A DNA stretch of 64,000 bases from Coenobita brevimanus (taxonomy: Eukaryota > Arthropoda > Malacostraca > Decapoda > Coenobitidae): positions 2,660,969-2,724,968 of the forward strand of contig CM064664.1 of NCBI GenBank assembly GCA_032717465.1, read 5' to 3'. This document shows positions 10,296 to 22,931 of this stretch, piece after piece (position 1 is the first letter of the stretch; the number at the start of each line of letters is the position of its first letter). The notes under the pieces were generated by a model. It worked only from the letters and a program-made list of their open reading frames with translations, was not told the DNA's origin and did no database searches. The translations under genes and the position numbers were made by a program.

Positions 10296-12527
10296 TAACC
10301 TAGAGCAGCTTGTACAGCACCCTACCCGTATCCCAGACCGCCTTGGAGAGAGCTCCAACATACTTGACCGCTTCCTTACAACTAATCCTTCTGCTTACAC
10401 TGTTAATCTTTTCTCTCCGTTGGGCTCCTCCGATCACAACCTTATCACCTTAACCTGTCGTATCACTCTGGTATGGCCTGTGGACCCTCCAGGGACACGT
10501 CGCCTGTGGCATTTTGGAGCCACGGATTGGGAGGCCCTCAGGCAGTACTTCTTTGATTTTCCCTGGAATGAGCCTTGGTTTAATCACGCTGGCTCTAATG
10601 CTGTCCATAACAAGGAGAGGGCCTACAAAAGGTACTGGAGCCAACCCACCCCTGAATCACATCATCTTTATGTTTCTGCCCGGAATCGTGCTAAGTCTGT
10701 TCTTCGCTCTGCTAAAAATAATTTCATCCGTACTAAATGCTCTCAACTCTCCAACGCGAATTCTTCCCACTCCTTCTGGCACTTTGCCAGAAACCTTTCT
10801 AACAACTTTACCTCATCATCCTTCCCTCCTCTTTTCTACTCTGATGGTTCTGTAGCTATTTCTTCTACTGATAAAGCAGATCTCTTCACACAGACTTTCT
10901 CCTCCAATTCTACTTTAGACGATTCCGGTGCAGTTCCTCCATCACTTCCCGCCTCTGACTTCCTCATGGCTGACATTAAAATTTCTTCAGTTCATGTATT
11001 TTCTGCCATCACTGACCTCAATACTAACAAGGCATATGGGCCTGATGGAGTCCCTCCTGTTGTTCTCAGGAACTGTGCTTCTGTGTTTATACCCTCCCTA
11101 GGCAAACTCTTTCGCCTTTGTCTGTCAGCTTGTACCTTTCCTTCTTGCTGGAAGTGTGCTTTCATTCAGCCAGTCCCAAAGAAGGGTGACCACTCCCAAC
11201 CCTCCAACTATCGTCCAATTGCTTTAACCTCCTGTATTTCAAAAAAGTTTTCTAAACAATTCTCAATAGAAAAATTTTAAGGCATCTTTCCTATCACAAC
11301 CTTCTTTCTGATCGTCAGTACGGGTTACGTCAGGGACGCTCCACTGGTGATCTTCTCACCTACCTTTCAGACTCCTGGTCATCCTCCTTTCGGGACTTTG
11401 GCGAAAGCTTTAGCATTGCACATGACATCTCAAAGGCTCTTGATCGAGTCTGGCATAAATCTTTAATTTCCAAACTGCCCTCTTACGGTTTCTATCCCTC
11501 TATCTGTGCCTTCATCGCTAGCTTCGTTTCTGGTCGTTCTATAGCCGCTGTTGTAGACGGCCATTGTTCTTCTCCTAGATCTATCAACAGTGGTGTTCCT
11601 CAGGGCTCTGTCCTATCACCAACTCCCTTCCTTCTATTCATCAATGACCTTCTAAGCTATACATCTAACCCTATCCACTCATACGCTGATGACTCCACCC
11701 TTCACCTTTCCATTCAGTTCCCGCAACGTCCATCTCAGCAGTTACTTCAACAAACAAGGGATGAGGCTATGGCACACCTAATGTCTGACTTGGCTCGTAT
11801 CTCTGACTGGGGTAAAAATAATCTTGTTGTTTTTAATGCATCAAAGACTCAGTTCTTACACCTATCAACCCGTCAAAATCTTCCACATGTATACCCACTA
11901 ATGTTTAATAATATTCAGCTTAATCCTGCATCATCCTTGAACATGCTTGGGGTTTCATTTACTCGGGACTTATATTGGAAAGATCATATTACATCTCTTG
12001 TAAAATCTGCTTCCAAGAGATTGGGTGTGCTAAGCCGACTCCGTTCTTTCTTTACCCCTGCACAATTGTTGATTCTATACAGAGGGTTTATCCGCCCCTG
12101 TGTGGAGTACAACTCTCATGTGTGAGGAGGCTACCCACACACAGCTCTTCTCAATAGAGTGGAGTCAAAGGCTTTTCGTCTCATTAACTCTCCTCCTCTT
12201 ACTGACTCTCTTCAACCTCTGTTGCTTCGCCGCACTGTTGCATCTTTATCTCTTTTCTATCGGTACTTTAATGGTCACTGCTCCTCTGAACTGTCTGCAT
12301 GCATTCCTCCACCTCTACGACGGGTGCGTAGCACCCGTGTAGCAGCAAACTCTCATCCCTTTTCTGTCCAACTCTCTAATGCAAGAGTTAACCGTTACTC
12401 CCAGTCCTTCATTTATGCAACAAGTCAACTTTGGAACTGTCTCCCTTTGTCTGTATTTCCTGCTGGCTATGATCTCCAGTCTTTCAAACACAGTGTGTCC
12501 AGGCATCTCGAAATGAATGGATCTTGA
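10296..12527 (+). pseudogene. LINE copy B1 ORF2: endonuclease C-terminus and reverse transcriptase
   Basis: The first frame (to 11280) contains [11 protein letters not shown] (endonuclease SDH motif), the linker, [15 protein letters not shown] and [21 protein letters not shown] two-base gain in an A-run near 11245 shifts the frame. In the new frame follow QYGLRQGRSTGDLL, DISKALDRVWHKSL, GVPQGSVLSPT, HSYADDSTLHLS with intact YADD, and the thumb NMLGVSFTRDLYWKDHI. A TGA at 12123-12125 (TGT in copy B2) interrupts it before the C-terminus, which ends at 12525-12527. There are therefore only two point lesions in the 3' two-thirds. The clade is unassigned (Jockey- or CR1-related by RT motifs); no RNase H is seen. 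Confidence 0.85.
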
Positions 12528-12634
12528 ATTTGGCTCTCTCTTGTATTTTGTTTTTCTCTTGGAGGGAACTCTTATATCGGGCTCATGGCCTTTGGTTCCT
12601 TCTTCTTCGCATAAAAAAAAAATATATATGAAAA

Positions 12635-12856
12635 GATGACTTCCACTGCACTGACATCTGAGATGCGGTGTTATCTATCAATCGTATCATCCTGCGCTGT
12701 TGGCGATTTATTCGTGAACGCGCTTCACTTATAAATTACTGCGGCGCAGCAGACGTCCTCTTCACCCTTTCCACCATCCTGGGTGATGGGGACATTGTTA
12801 TGACTGATAAATTGATGCCTTTCTTGAGAGAGACAGGACTGATCAAAGTGATGTGA
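12635..12856 (+). pseudogene. LINE ORF2, C-terminal tail of the I-type LINE
   Basis: After the B1 insertion the I-type LINE resumes as DDFHCTDI, then LSINRIILRCWRFIRERASL and SLINYCGAADVLFTL, ending RETGLIKVM. The C-x-H/C pattern resembles the Cys/His C-terminal motif that follows RNase H in I-type elements. The position continues exactly from LNATILTHMK at 8464. One base of frame difference lies at the join. The stop is at 12854-12856. Confidence 0.75.
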
Positions 12857-13493
12857 CATTTTTGCTATATGATTTTGGTTTTTATCGACTGTCAATATGC
12901 ATATATTATACTATTAATTAGGGTTGACAGTTGACATATTTGAAATAGTTCCTCCTCCCACTGATCTATTTCTAATACAGATGTCCCCAACATTAAGCCC
13001 CATTCCTCGACTGACAGTCACCAGCTGATAAGTGCAAGTGTGCAATATGGAAAGGTACTGGGCACTTGCAGTCGATGGTGGTCTGTTGGGCGAGGATTTT
13101 CACTTTTGTACGTATTATGTAAATATATTATATTATCTTGCTTAAATTATTCTAATCAGGGCCGACAGTTGACGTATATGGGAATGTTCCTGACTCGTCT
13201 GGTTCCCTTTCATATATTGATGTTCCCTATATTAGGCTGTGCCTCGACTGACAGTCAGCAGGTGATGAGTGCCGGTATGTAATGTAGAAAGGCATAACAT
13301 AACTGCAGTCGATGGTGTTCTGTTAGTCGAGGTATTTTTACCATTAGTGTAGGTTTAGCTATTCGTCTCTGTAGGATTTAGTATAGGTTAGCGATTTGTC
13401 TGTTAGGTGATTAGTTTTAGGGTCTTTAGATTAGGTTTTTCTTTATAATATAAGGTATAAAAAATATAAAACCAAGAAAAAAAAATAAAAATA

Positions 13494-13495
<2 letters not shown>
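12857..13495 (+). repeat. LINE 3' UTR with two imperfect tandem units of about 238 bp
   Basis: GGGTTGACAGTTGACATAT at 12921 and GGGCCGACAGTTGACGTAT at 13159 begin two related units. Both contain CCTCGACTGACAGTCA (13005 and 13242) and a GCAGTCGATGGTG word near the end, so the period is 237-238 bp. A short run of A-rich words (13470-13498) follows, then a (TA)n tract. Position and strand fit the 3' UTR of the I-type LINE, but it could be an independent tandem repeat. Confidence 0.55.
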
Positions 13496-13782
<287 letters not shown>

Positions 13783-13787
13783 GGCCT

Positions 13788-13853
13788 TATTGACCAGGGG
13801 CTTTGGCCCCGATGGTCGATAGGCCCAAAAAAAAAAAAAAAAAAAAAAAAAAA
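13788..13853 (+). other. Stem-loop followed by poly(A)
   Basis: TATTGACCAGGGGC (13788-13801) and GCCCC-GA-TGGTCGATA (13806-13821) form a stem of about 14 bp with a TTTG loop, a two-base bulge and one wobble pair. An A-run at 13827-13853 follows closely. A terminal stem-loop plus poly(A) is typical of a retroposon 3' end. It may be the true end of the I-type LINE or of a short retroposon. Confidence 0.5.
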
Positions 13854-13854
13854 A

Positions 13855-14223
13855 TGTAATGGGGTGTATAATGACAAAACAAAGCACCAACTCAGGGTCC
13901 GGACCTTTGAACACCTGGGAAGATCGATCCGGACTAGCAGACCATTGCATATAGTCACTCTTTTAGCGCCATTCGGCGACATGCACTCCAGCCTCCAGGA
14001 AGATCATCCCATCCGTCTAGACTCATTTACAGCTCTGTCGTTGAGGGACTCGGAGAGGGAGCTGTGTATCAGTGAGTCCTTGTTAAAACTTAAATATAAA
14101 GCTTCCCTTGTTAATAACGAGAAATCAGTTGAACTACTGTGTTTTGAATGCTCTGTTTTGCCTATATTTCTTCTTTCCTGTAAAATTCCTGTTGCTGGTT
14201 CTTTTTATGCACGTTTTCATTGA
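13855..14223 (+). pseudogene. Penelope-like element, GIY-YIG endonuclease C-terminal part
   Basis: The frame reads [20 protein letters not shown], then [11 protein letters not shown], and later [14 protein letters not shown] before a stop at 14221-14223. C-N-x-x-Y-x-G-K-T followed by RQLRVR..EH and ..ES..I..LKPSLN is the pattern that I recall for the GIY-YIG domain fused to Penelope-like RTs. Here the G of YIGKT is replaced (YNDKT), so activity is doubtful. The 5' side is cut off by a poly(A) run. This piece starts near the point where the 2-571 fragment stops and is on the same strand. Confidence 0.75.
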
Positions 14224-14442
14224 TTTTATGTCGAATCTTGCAAAGTTTTTAGCCTTTTTACTCGTGCTATGTTCGCTAGGAGTATTTATTGGTTTGTTTT
14301 ATTTTAGACTGCCTGATGATGAAGATTGTCATCTTCGAAACGTTGCAATAAATATGCTGCACACTGTACTGGTTCTTCTGTTTCTTATTTGCCTCCGCTT
14401 TCCTTAGGATGTATCCACTGCTGGTATATCTATCTATCTATA

Positions 14443-14445
<3 letters not shown>
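14224..14445 (+). other. Probable Penelope-like 3' region with hammerhead-like core
   Basis: This is non-coding. It contains CTGATGA (14313-14319), one T, a stem GAAGAT/ATCTTC (14321-14326 with 14331-14336) closed by TGTC, then GAAAC. That resembles stem II and the core of a hammerhead ribozyme, which Penelope-like elements are known to carry. A convincing cleavage triplet and stems I and III are not apparent. AATAAA follows at about 14348. Confidence 0.4.
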
Positions 14446-14524
<79 letters not shown>

Positions 14525-14560
14525 ATATATAATAAATATATATATATATATAAATATATA
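14446..14560. repeat. Microsatellites (CT)n then (AT)n
   Basis: (CT)n runs about 14446-14490 and (AT)n 14491-14518, followed by further TA/AAAT-rich sequence to 14560. No gene is present. Confidence 0.95.
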
Positions 14561-14822
14561 TTTTAGGGGAGTAGACTGTAGCACCAGTCGAGCAGGGCAG
14601 TACTCCCGAGGTGGATGGAAAGCTGATGACAGGGAATGCTGGAGCTCCCGTTTCATCAGCCCTCAGGACTAGTTCCTGACCATCCCCCTTTGCTGAACTT
14701 TTTCAGACTCAGTTACACAGACAGTAGGCCAGCATGCTCTCCAACACAAATTTCTCTATCTACACTAAACTACATGCACAGTACACACTACACTTCCTTT
14801 TCCCCCTCAAAAAAAAAAAATC

Positions 14823-15613
14823 ATGGTGTCTCATCACCCAACCTCGGAGTCCCCAGGGGGGGGACCATAAATTCCCCCACCTACCGCCCCTCTCCCGGTG
14901 ACGACTCGAGGTACCTGGAACCACTGTCTGACTCTCTTCTTCTTCATTTCTGCAACATTCGCGGCCTTTCCTCTAACTTTCGCTCTGTTGAGCACCACCT
15001 CTCCTCCTCTAAACCTTACCTTCTTTTTCTAACTGAGACTCAGCTGTCTGAGGCAACTGACAGGAAACCCTTTTCTCTATCCTCCTACTTTCTCTATACT
15101 CATTTCAAAGCCAAAGGTGGCTATTGTGTTTATATACGCAACGACTTATCTTGCTCTCGTGTTCCTGAAATCGATTCTTCTGAATTCTCTACACTCTGGC
15201 TTCGGCTTTCCTGTCGTTCTCTGACTAAATATATCTGCGCTGTTTGTTTATCTCCTAATTCTACTGACTATCAAAAATTCTTTGACTATCTTACTTCTAC
15301 GATGGAACACATTCCATCCATTTCTCCTTTCTCTGAAATCTCCATTCTAGGAGATTTCAATGTTCACCACCACCTTTGGCTCTCCTCTCCTTTCACTGAT
15401 CCACCTGGTGAACAACCCTACATCATTTCTATCCTTATTGACCTACAGCAGCGTTTACAGCACCCTACCCGTATCCCAGACCACCTTGGAGAGAGCTTCA
15501 ATATACTTGACCTCTTCCTTACATCTAATCCTTTTGCTTACACTGTTAATCTTTTCTCTCCATTGGGCTCCTCCGATTACAACCTCATCACCTTAACCTG
15601 TCCTATCACTTAG
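14823..15613 (+). pseudogene. LINE copy B2 ORF2: APE endonuclease
   Basis: The frame covers the endonuclease almost completely: [17 protein letters not shown] (first Asn block), [13 protein letters not shown] (catalytic Glu), [27 protein letters not shown], and [14 protein letters not shown] (SDH motif with Tyr for His). A run of G near 14858 lies close to the likely start and makes the start frame uncertain. A TAG at 15611-15613 replaces a sense codon that copies B1 and B4 keep. Confidence 0.85.
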
Positions 15614-17769
15614 GAATGGCCTGTGGACCCTCCAGGGAAACGTCATCTGTGGCATTTTGGAGCCGCAGATTGGAAGGCCCTCAGGCAGTACTTCTTTGAT
15701 TTTCCCTGAATGATTATTGCTTCCATGGTCGGGAACCATCTGAGTGTGCCTTGCGCATTACGGAAGTTATTCTCTCGGGCATGGAAGCATACATTCCTTT
15801 CTCATATCCTTTGACTAACGCAAGAAAGCCTTGGTTTAATCACGCTTGTTCTAATGCGGTCTGCAAAAAGGTACCGGAGCCAACCCACCCCTGAATCACA
15901 TCAACTTTAGGTTTCTGCCCGAAATCGTGCTAAGTCTGTTCTTCGCTCTGATAAAAATAATTTCATCCATACTAAATGCTCTCAACTCTCAAACTCGAAT
16001 TCTTCCCGCTCCTTCTGGCACCTTGCCAAAAACCTTTCTAATAACTTTACCTCATCATCATTCCCTCCTCTTTTTTACTCTGATAGTTCTGTAGCTATTT
16101 CTTCTACTGATAAAGCAGATCTCTACGCACAGACTTTCTCCTCCAATTCCACCTTAGACGATTCCAGTGCTGTTCCTCCATCACTTCCCCCCTCTGACAT
16201 CCTCATGGCTGACAATAAAATTTCTTCAGTTGATGTATTTTCTGCCACCACTGGCCTCAATATTAACAAGGCATATGGGCCTGATGGAGTGACTCCTGAT
16301 GTTCTCAAGAACTGTGCTTCTGTCCTTACATCCTGCCTAGGCAAACTCTTTCGCCTTTGTCTGTCAACTTGTACCTTTCCTTCTTGCTGGAAGTTTGCTC
16401 TCATTCAGCCAGTCCCAAAGAAAGGTGACCACTCCCAACCCTCCAACTATCGTCCAATTGCTTTAAGGTCCTGTATTTCAAAAGTTTTCGAGTCAATTCT
16501 CAATAGAAAAAGTTTAAGGCATCTTTTCTATCACAACCTTCTTTCTGATCGTCAGTATGGGTTCCGTCATGGACAGTCCACTGGCGATCTTCTCACCTAC
16601 AGTACCTTTCAGACTCCTGGTCATCCTCCTTTCGGGACTCTGGGGAAAGCTTTGGCATTGCACTTGACATCTCAAAGGCTTTCGATCGAGTCTGGCATAA
16701 ATCTTTAATTTCCAAACTGCGCTCTTATGGTTTCTATCCTTCTATCTGTGCCTTCATCGCTAGTTTCCTTTCTGGTCGTTCTATAGCCGCTGTTGTAGAC
16801 GGCCATGGATCTTCTCCTAGATCTATCAACAGTGGTGTTCCTCAGGGCTCTGTCCTGTCACCAACTCTCTTCCTTTTATTCATCAATGACCTTCTAAGCT
16901 ATACATCTAACTCCATCCACTCATACGCTGATGACTCCACCCTTCACCTTTCCATTTGGTTCCCTTAACGCCCATCTCAGCAATTACTTCAACAAACAAG
17001 AGATGAGGCTATGGCACACCTAATGTCTGACTTGGCTCATATCTCTGACTGGGGTAGAAATAATTTTGTTGTTCTTAATGCATCTAAGACTCAGTTCTTA
17101 CACCTATCAACCCATCAAAATCTTCCACATGTATACCCACTAATGTTTAATATTATTCAGCTTAATCCAGCATCATCCTTGAACATGCTTGGAGTTTCAT
17201 TTACTCGGGACTTATCTTGGAAAGATCATATTACATCTCTTGTAAAATCTGCTTCCAAGAGATTGGGTGTGCTAAGCCGACTCCGTTTTTTCTTTACCCC
17301 TGCACAATTGTTGACTTTATACAGGGGTTTTATCGGCCCCTGTGTGGAGTACAACTCTCATGTGTGTGGAGGCTCCCCACATACAACTCTTCTCAATAGG
17401 GTGGAGTCAAAGTCTTTTCGTCTCATTAACTCTCCTCCTCTTACTGATTCCCTTCAACCTCGGTCTCTTCGCCGCACTGTTCCCTCTTTATCTCTTTTCT
17501 ATCGCTTCTTTAATGGTCACTGCTCCTCTGAACTGTCTGCATGTATTCCTCCACATCTACGATGGGCGCGTAGCACCCGTGTAGCAGCAAACTCTCATCC
17601 CTTTTCTGTCCAACTCTCTAATGCAAGAGTTAATCATTACTCCCAGTCCTTCATTTATGCAACAGGTCAGCTCTGGAACTGTATCCCTCTGTCTGTATTT
17701 CCTGCTGCCTATGATCTCCAGTCTTTCAAACGCAGTGTTTCCAGGCATCTCGAAATGAATGGACCTTGA
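15614..17769 (+). pseudogene. LINE copy B2 ORF2: linker, reverse transcriptase and C-terminus
   Basis: After the TAG the frame continues briefly (WPVDPPGKR), with a TGA near 15709 and a small deletion near 15862. The RT part 16205-16708 reads [33 protein letters not shown] and LLSDRQYGFRHGQSTG, then shifts frame. YADD is intact (HSYADDSTLHL near 16925). The last frame, 17011-17769, carries the thumb SLNMLGVSFTRDLSWKDHI and the complete C-terminus ending HLEMNGP. There are at least four disabling lesions. No RNase H is present. Confidence 0.85.
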
Positions 17770-17856
17770 ATTTGGCTCTTTCTTGTATTTTGTTTTTCTC
17801 TTGGAAGGAAGTCTTATTGCGGGCTCATGGCCTTTGGTTCCTTGTTCCTCGCATAA

Positions 17857-17859
<3 letters not shown>

Positions 17860-17931
<72 letters not shown>
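17860..17931. repeat. (AT)n microsatellite between LINE B2 and LINE C
   Basis: About 70 bp of pure AT. It directly follows the B2 3' end and directly precedes the truncated LINE C. Confidence 0.97.
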
Positions 17932-17934
<3 letters not shown>

Positions 17935-17940
17935 GAGCGC

Positions 17941-18720
17941 TTGCTTTCTGCTCGTTTAAAATCTGACCATGGTAATATCAGTATGGTTGTAGGGTACGCT
18001 CCGACAAATGAGGGTGCTGATGAAATGAAGGATGACTTTTATGAGAAGCTGCAGGTTGTAGTGAATAGAGTGGCAAGACATGATGTGGTAGTTTGCATTG
18101 GTGATTTTAATGCGATTGTTGGCAGTAGTAGGGATGGCTTTGAAGATTGTATGGGTAAGAGGGATGTTGGTATAAGAAACGAAAATGAGGTGTGATTTGG
18201 AGGCTTTTGGTTGGCAAATGACCATATAATTGGTGGAACTATCTTTGAGCATAGAAAAATACATAAGACTACTTGGATTTCACCATGCGGTAAATATTGT
18301 AGCCAGATTGATCACATTGCAATTAGCAGAAGGGATTGGAGTTATTTGCAAGATGTTTGCGTAAGGAGGGGGACAGATATAGGTAGTGATCATCAACTTA
18401 TTGTGTCAAATATTAAAATAAAACTTAAGAGAAACGTTAATGGTAATTGTCCAGGAGGTAATAATTATGATTTTGATGAACTGAGGATTGATGAGAACAC
18501 GAAGGAAAAGTTTCGGTGGGAATGTAGAAACAGGTTTCTAGACCTGCAGACTTTGATGGAATCTGAAGACAATGATATTAATGAAATGTGGAGAGAGGTA
18601 AAAGAGGTTTTGCATGAGAGTGCTAAGGTAACTATTAAGAAAAAGGGAAAAGCGGGAAGAAAAAGTGGATGTCAGATGAAACATGGAATGCAGTTCAGAA
18701 AAGGAAAGAGGCTGAGTTAA
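17941..18720 (+). pseudogene. LINE C endonuclease domain (two frames)
   Basis: The first frame (to 18195) reads SMVVGYAPTNEGADEMKDDF and VVVCIGDFNAIVGSSRDGFE, the middle blocks of an APE endonuclease. A stop at 18193-18195 is followed by a second frame from about 18211 with GTIFEHRKIHKTTW, QIDHIAISRRDW and GSDHQLIVSNIKIKL, which holds the SDH motif. The N-terminal Asn and Glu blocks are missing by truncation. Confidence 0.8.
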
Positions 18721-20269
18721 GAAGTGAAGAACAACATGTTGATGGCCAGGTAGTTGAAGTACTTAAAGCAAAGTACTGGAGTTTATATTCTGAAGTAAAA
18801 GACTCGTTAGACGTGATAAGAGGAAGCAATATGATGAAAAGGCAACCTAGACAGAAATTAAGTAATAATGACGGTCAGAGCACAAGAGCAGCATATCAGG
18901 CCATAAAGGAGTTAACTCGGACTGAAAAGAGAGGAAAGGAAATACCTGTACGAGATAGAAATGGTAACTTGATGACTAAAGATTTGGATATAAAAGGAAG
19001 GTGGAAAGAGCACTTTGAATCTGTTCTAAATAGACCAATCCCAGCTGAAGAGGACATTTTGCTAGCCGAGAAAGATTTGCGGATAGAAACAGGGGATATA
19101 ACCTTGGAAGAGGTAGCAAAATCTATAAAGGAGTTAAAGATTTTTAAGGCCCCAGGAGAGGATGGAATATTTCATGAAATGCTTAAGGTGGAAAATGACG
19201 AGTTGATGAATGCGCTTTTGAAACTTTTTAATGTGGCTTGGGATAATGGTGGAATTCCAGAAGAGTGGAAAAATAGAGTCATAAAAATACTAAAAAAGGG
19301 AGATTAAAGTGTGTGTTGCAATTAGAGGGGGATAACTTTGACACCTGTAGTTGCAAAAATCTTTTCCAAAATCTTGTTGAACAGATTAGAGCCAGTAATT
19401 GACAAATTTTCTAAGAGAAGAACAAGCGGGATTTAGAAAGGGTCGAGGTTGTAATGATCAGGTTTTTATTTAAGGCATCTAATGCAACAAGCTAAGGAGA
19501 TGAAAATGCCACTTAGTATGTGCTTTGTGGATTTTGAAAAGGAATTTGATAGTGTTTAACGTGGAGCTATGTTGAAAATTTTGAGATTCTATGGTATACC
19601 AGAAACGTTTGTAAATATCATTAGAAGCCTGCATGAAGATACTTTTTGTAAGGTAATGCTGGGTGGTTCTTTGAGTGATCCATTTCAAGTTAGGTCAGGA
19701 GTGATTCAAGGAGGAGTTCTTGTCCATTGTTGTTTGTTTTGGTTATGGATTATGTTATGAAAGGTTGTAAGGAGAACAGCTGCACGAATTAACTGAAATG
19801 AAAATAAGAAGCTGATGGATTTGGACTGATTTGCGGAAGTATTTGCGAGATGCAGAGGGTGCTTGATTGTCTGGTGGAGGAAGGAGAAAAAATGGAATTG
19901 GTAATAAATTGTGGAAAGACTGAAATTATAAATATGAACGTGGAGAACCAAATCGATTGTGTAATTGGGAATAATGTGGTGAAGAATGTAGAAAACTTTA
20001 AATATCTGGGAACGATTGTGTCATCTAATGGATCATTAAACAATGGAATTGAGGAGAGGATTAAACAGGCTTGGCGTGCTGTTGGAATGCTGAAATCTGT
20101 TTGGAATAATAATATGCTTTCGGCACATACTAAAGTGAAAATTTACAAGTCCATGGTTAGACCAATTTTAATTGATGGGCATGAGTCATGGTACAGTGCA
20201 ATTGGAACAGATCAGAAAGTATTAGGATTTGAGAATGAAATACTGAGAAGGATTCTTGGGGTAAAGTAA
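18669..20269 (+). pseudogene. LINE C reverse transcriptase and tail (decayed)
   Basis: Frame 18669-19307 has the linker and first RT blocks: EIPVRDRNGNLMTKD, FKAPGEDGIFHEMLK, GGIPEEWKNRVIKILKKGD. Frameshifts and stops follow through FSKILLNRLEPV and CFVDFEKEFDS, and LRFYGIPETFVNII restarts at 19569. The active-site region near 19820 reads FAEV rather than F-A-D-D, in a disrupted frame. The thumb at 19850-20269 contains CLVEEGEKMELVINCGKTE and VENFKYLGTIVSSNGSLNN. Tail sequence continues in other frames to about 20580. Confidence 0.8.
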
Positions 20270-20579
20270 CAAGATAGAATTACAAATGAAAGAGTAAGGG
20301 ATATTACGAGAGTGGATCCGGTTAATGAATATGTGAGACTGTCTCGCTGGAAGTGGCTGGGGTATATATACAGAAAAGAAGGCAGTTTAATACAGGATGT
20401 ACCAGAGTGGACTGCTAGAGGAAGAAGAGGTAGAAGTAGGCCGAGGGAAATCTGGTTGAGGACAATGAAAAAAGAAGCAGGAGAGGAGTGTTGGTGGGAC
20501 TTGAAGGAGATGGCAAGAGACAAACATTGGTGGAGAGAGTTCATCGAGTCCCTATGCATCCCGTGGGGTGCCACAGGAA

Positions 20580-20583
<4 letters not shown>

Positions 20584-20659
<76 letters not shown>

Positions 20660-20701
20660 GATAGATAGATAGATAGATGTATATATATGTGTATATATAT
20701 A
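20584..20701. repeat. (AT)n and (GATA)n microsatellite
   Basis: Pure AT runs to 20655, then GATA repeats and mixed TA to about 20701. It marks the join between LINE C and LINE fragment A2. Confidence 0.95.
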
Positions 20702-20991
20702 TTATATGTGGTGTTGATGTGGATGTGATAGGAAGCGTTATGAGGAACACACTGAGGTGGTTTGGCCATGTGGAGAGGATGGAGGGTCAAAGACTGACGA
20801 AGAGAGTGTATGTGAGTGAGGTGGAGGGGGAAAGAGGGAGGGGGAGGCCGAGGATGAGGTGGAGAGATGGGGTGGAGAGGTTTATGTGAGAGGGGGGTGT
20901 GAGTTGGGAGCAGGGGAGTGAAATGGCGGGGGACAGGGCGACTTGGAGGCGATTTGTTTGTGGCCACCCCAAACGGGATTGAGGCGTCTGG

Positions 20992-20996
<5 letters not shown>
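20702..20996 (+). mobile_element. RTE-like LINE fragment A2, 3' end only
   Basis: It encodes [20 protein letters not shown] and RVYVSEVEGERGRGRPRMRW, the tail of family A (compare the reversed copy at 6475-7376). The 3' non-coding end GACTTGGAGGCGATTTGTTT with GTGGCCACCC matches copy A1 and ends at a (TA)n tract. Heavy 5' truncation leaves no RT. Confidence 0.85.

Positions 20997-21052
<56 letters not shown>
20994..21052. repeat. (AT)n microsatellite
   Basis: Pure AT between the A2 3' end and the left end of the pogo-like element. Confidence 0.97.

Positions 21053-22852
<1,800 letters not shown>

Positions 22853-22928
<76 letters not shown>
22853..22928. repeat. (TA)n microsatellite
   Basis: About 76 bp of pure TA between LINE B3 (reversed) and LINE D1. 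Confidence 0.97.

Positions 22929-22931
<3 letters not shown>

Larger units (their letters stand above)
8465..12625 (+). mobile_element. LINE copy B1, 5'-truncated, inside the I-type LINE
   Basis: Target duplications ATATGAAAA lie at 8456-8464 and 12626-12634. The copy starts inside the endonuclease domain (TDPPGEQ) and ends with the family 3' terminus, CTTCGCATAA followed by A/TA tail. It is itself split at TTAA 8510 by a piggyBac-like element. Its own sequence is 8465-8513 and 10296-12625. Other copies of this family are at 14570, 21995 (reversed), 31991 and the right window edge (reversed). Confidence 0.85.
644..13495 (+). mobile_element. I-superfamily LINE (APE endonuclease, RT, RNase H), interrupted by nested insertions
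   Basis: In order it contains a zinc-knuckle ORF1, an APE-type endonuclease starting WNCRG, a reverse transcriptase, an RNase H domain and a short C-terminal tail. An RNase H domain after the RT is typical of the I superfamily and its relatives. Its own sequence is 644-2572, 4391-6383, 7384-8464 and 12635 onward. The remainder is a piggyBac-like element, a reversed RTE-like piece, and LINE copy B1 carrying a second piggyBac-like element. Each gap is flanked by a target duplication, and the LINE resumes at the matching residue. Both outer limits are estimates. Many stops, frameshifts and a mutated RT active site make it inactive. Confidence 0.7.
14570..17859 (+). mobile_element. LINE copy B2, longest copy of family B
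   Basis: Upstream sequence (14570-14822) includes TAGGCCAGCATGCTC and CTACATGCACAGTACACAC. The second word recurs and the first recurs in near-identical form at the start of copy B4 (31988), so a 5' UTR is present. The coding region spans 14823-17769. The 3' UTR contains CTTGTATTTTGTTTTTCTCT and ends CTCGCATAAATAA, followed by (AT)n. Confidence 0.85.
17932..20583 (+). mobile_element. RTE-like LINE C, 5'-truncated
   Basis: Continuous endonuclease, RT and tail sequence of a family distinct from A and D. It begins abruptly at a (TA)n tract within the endonuclease and ends just before another (TA)n tract. The tail WKWLGYIYRKEGS and GRRGRSRPREIW..CWWDLKEMARDKHWWR is RTE-like. Confidence 0.8.
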
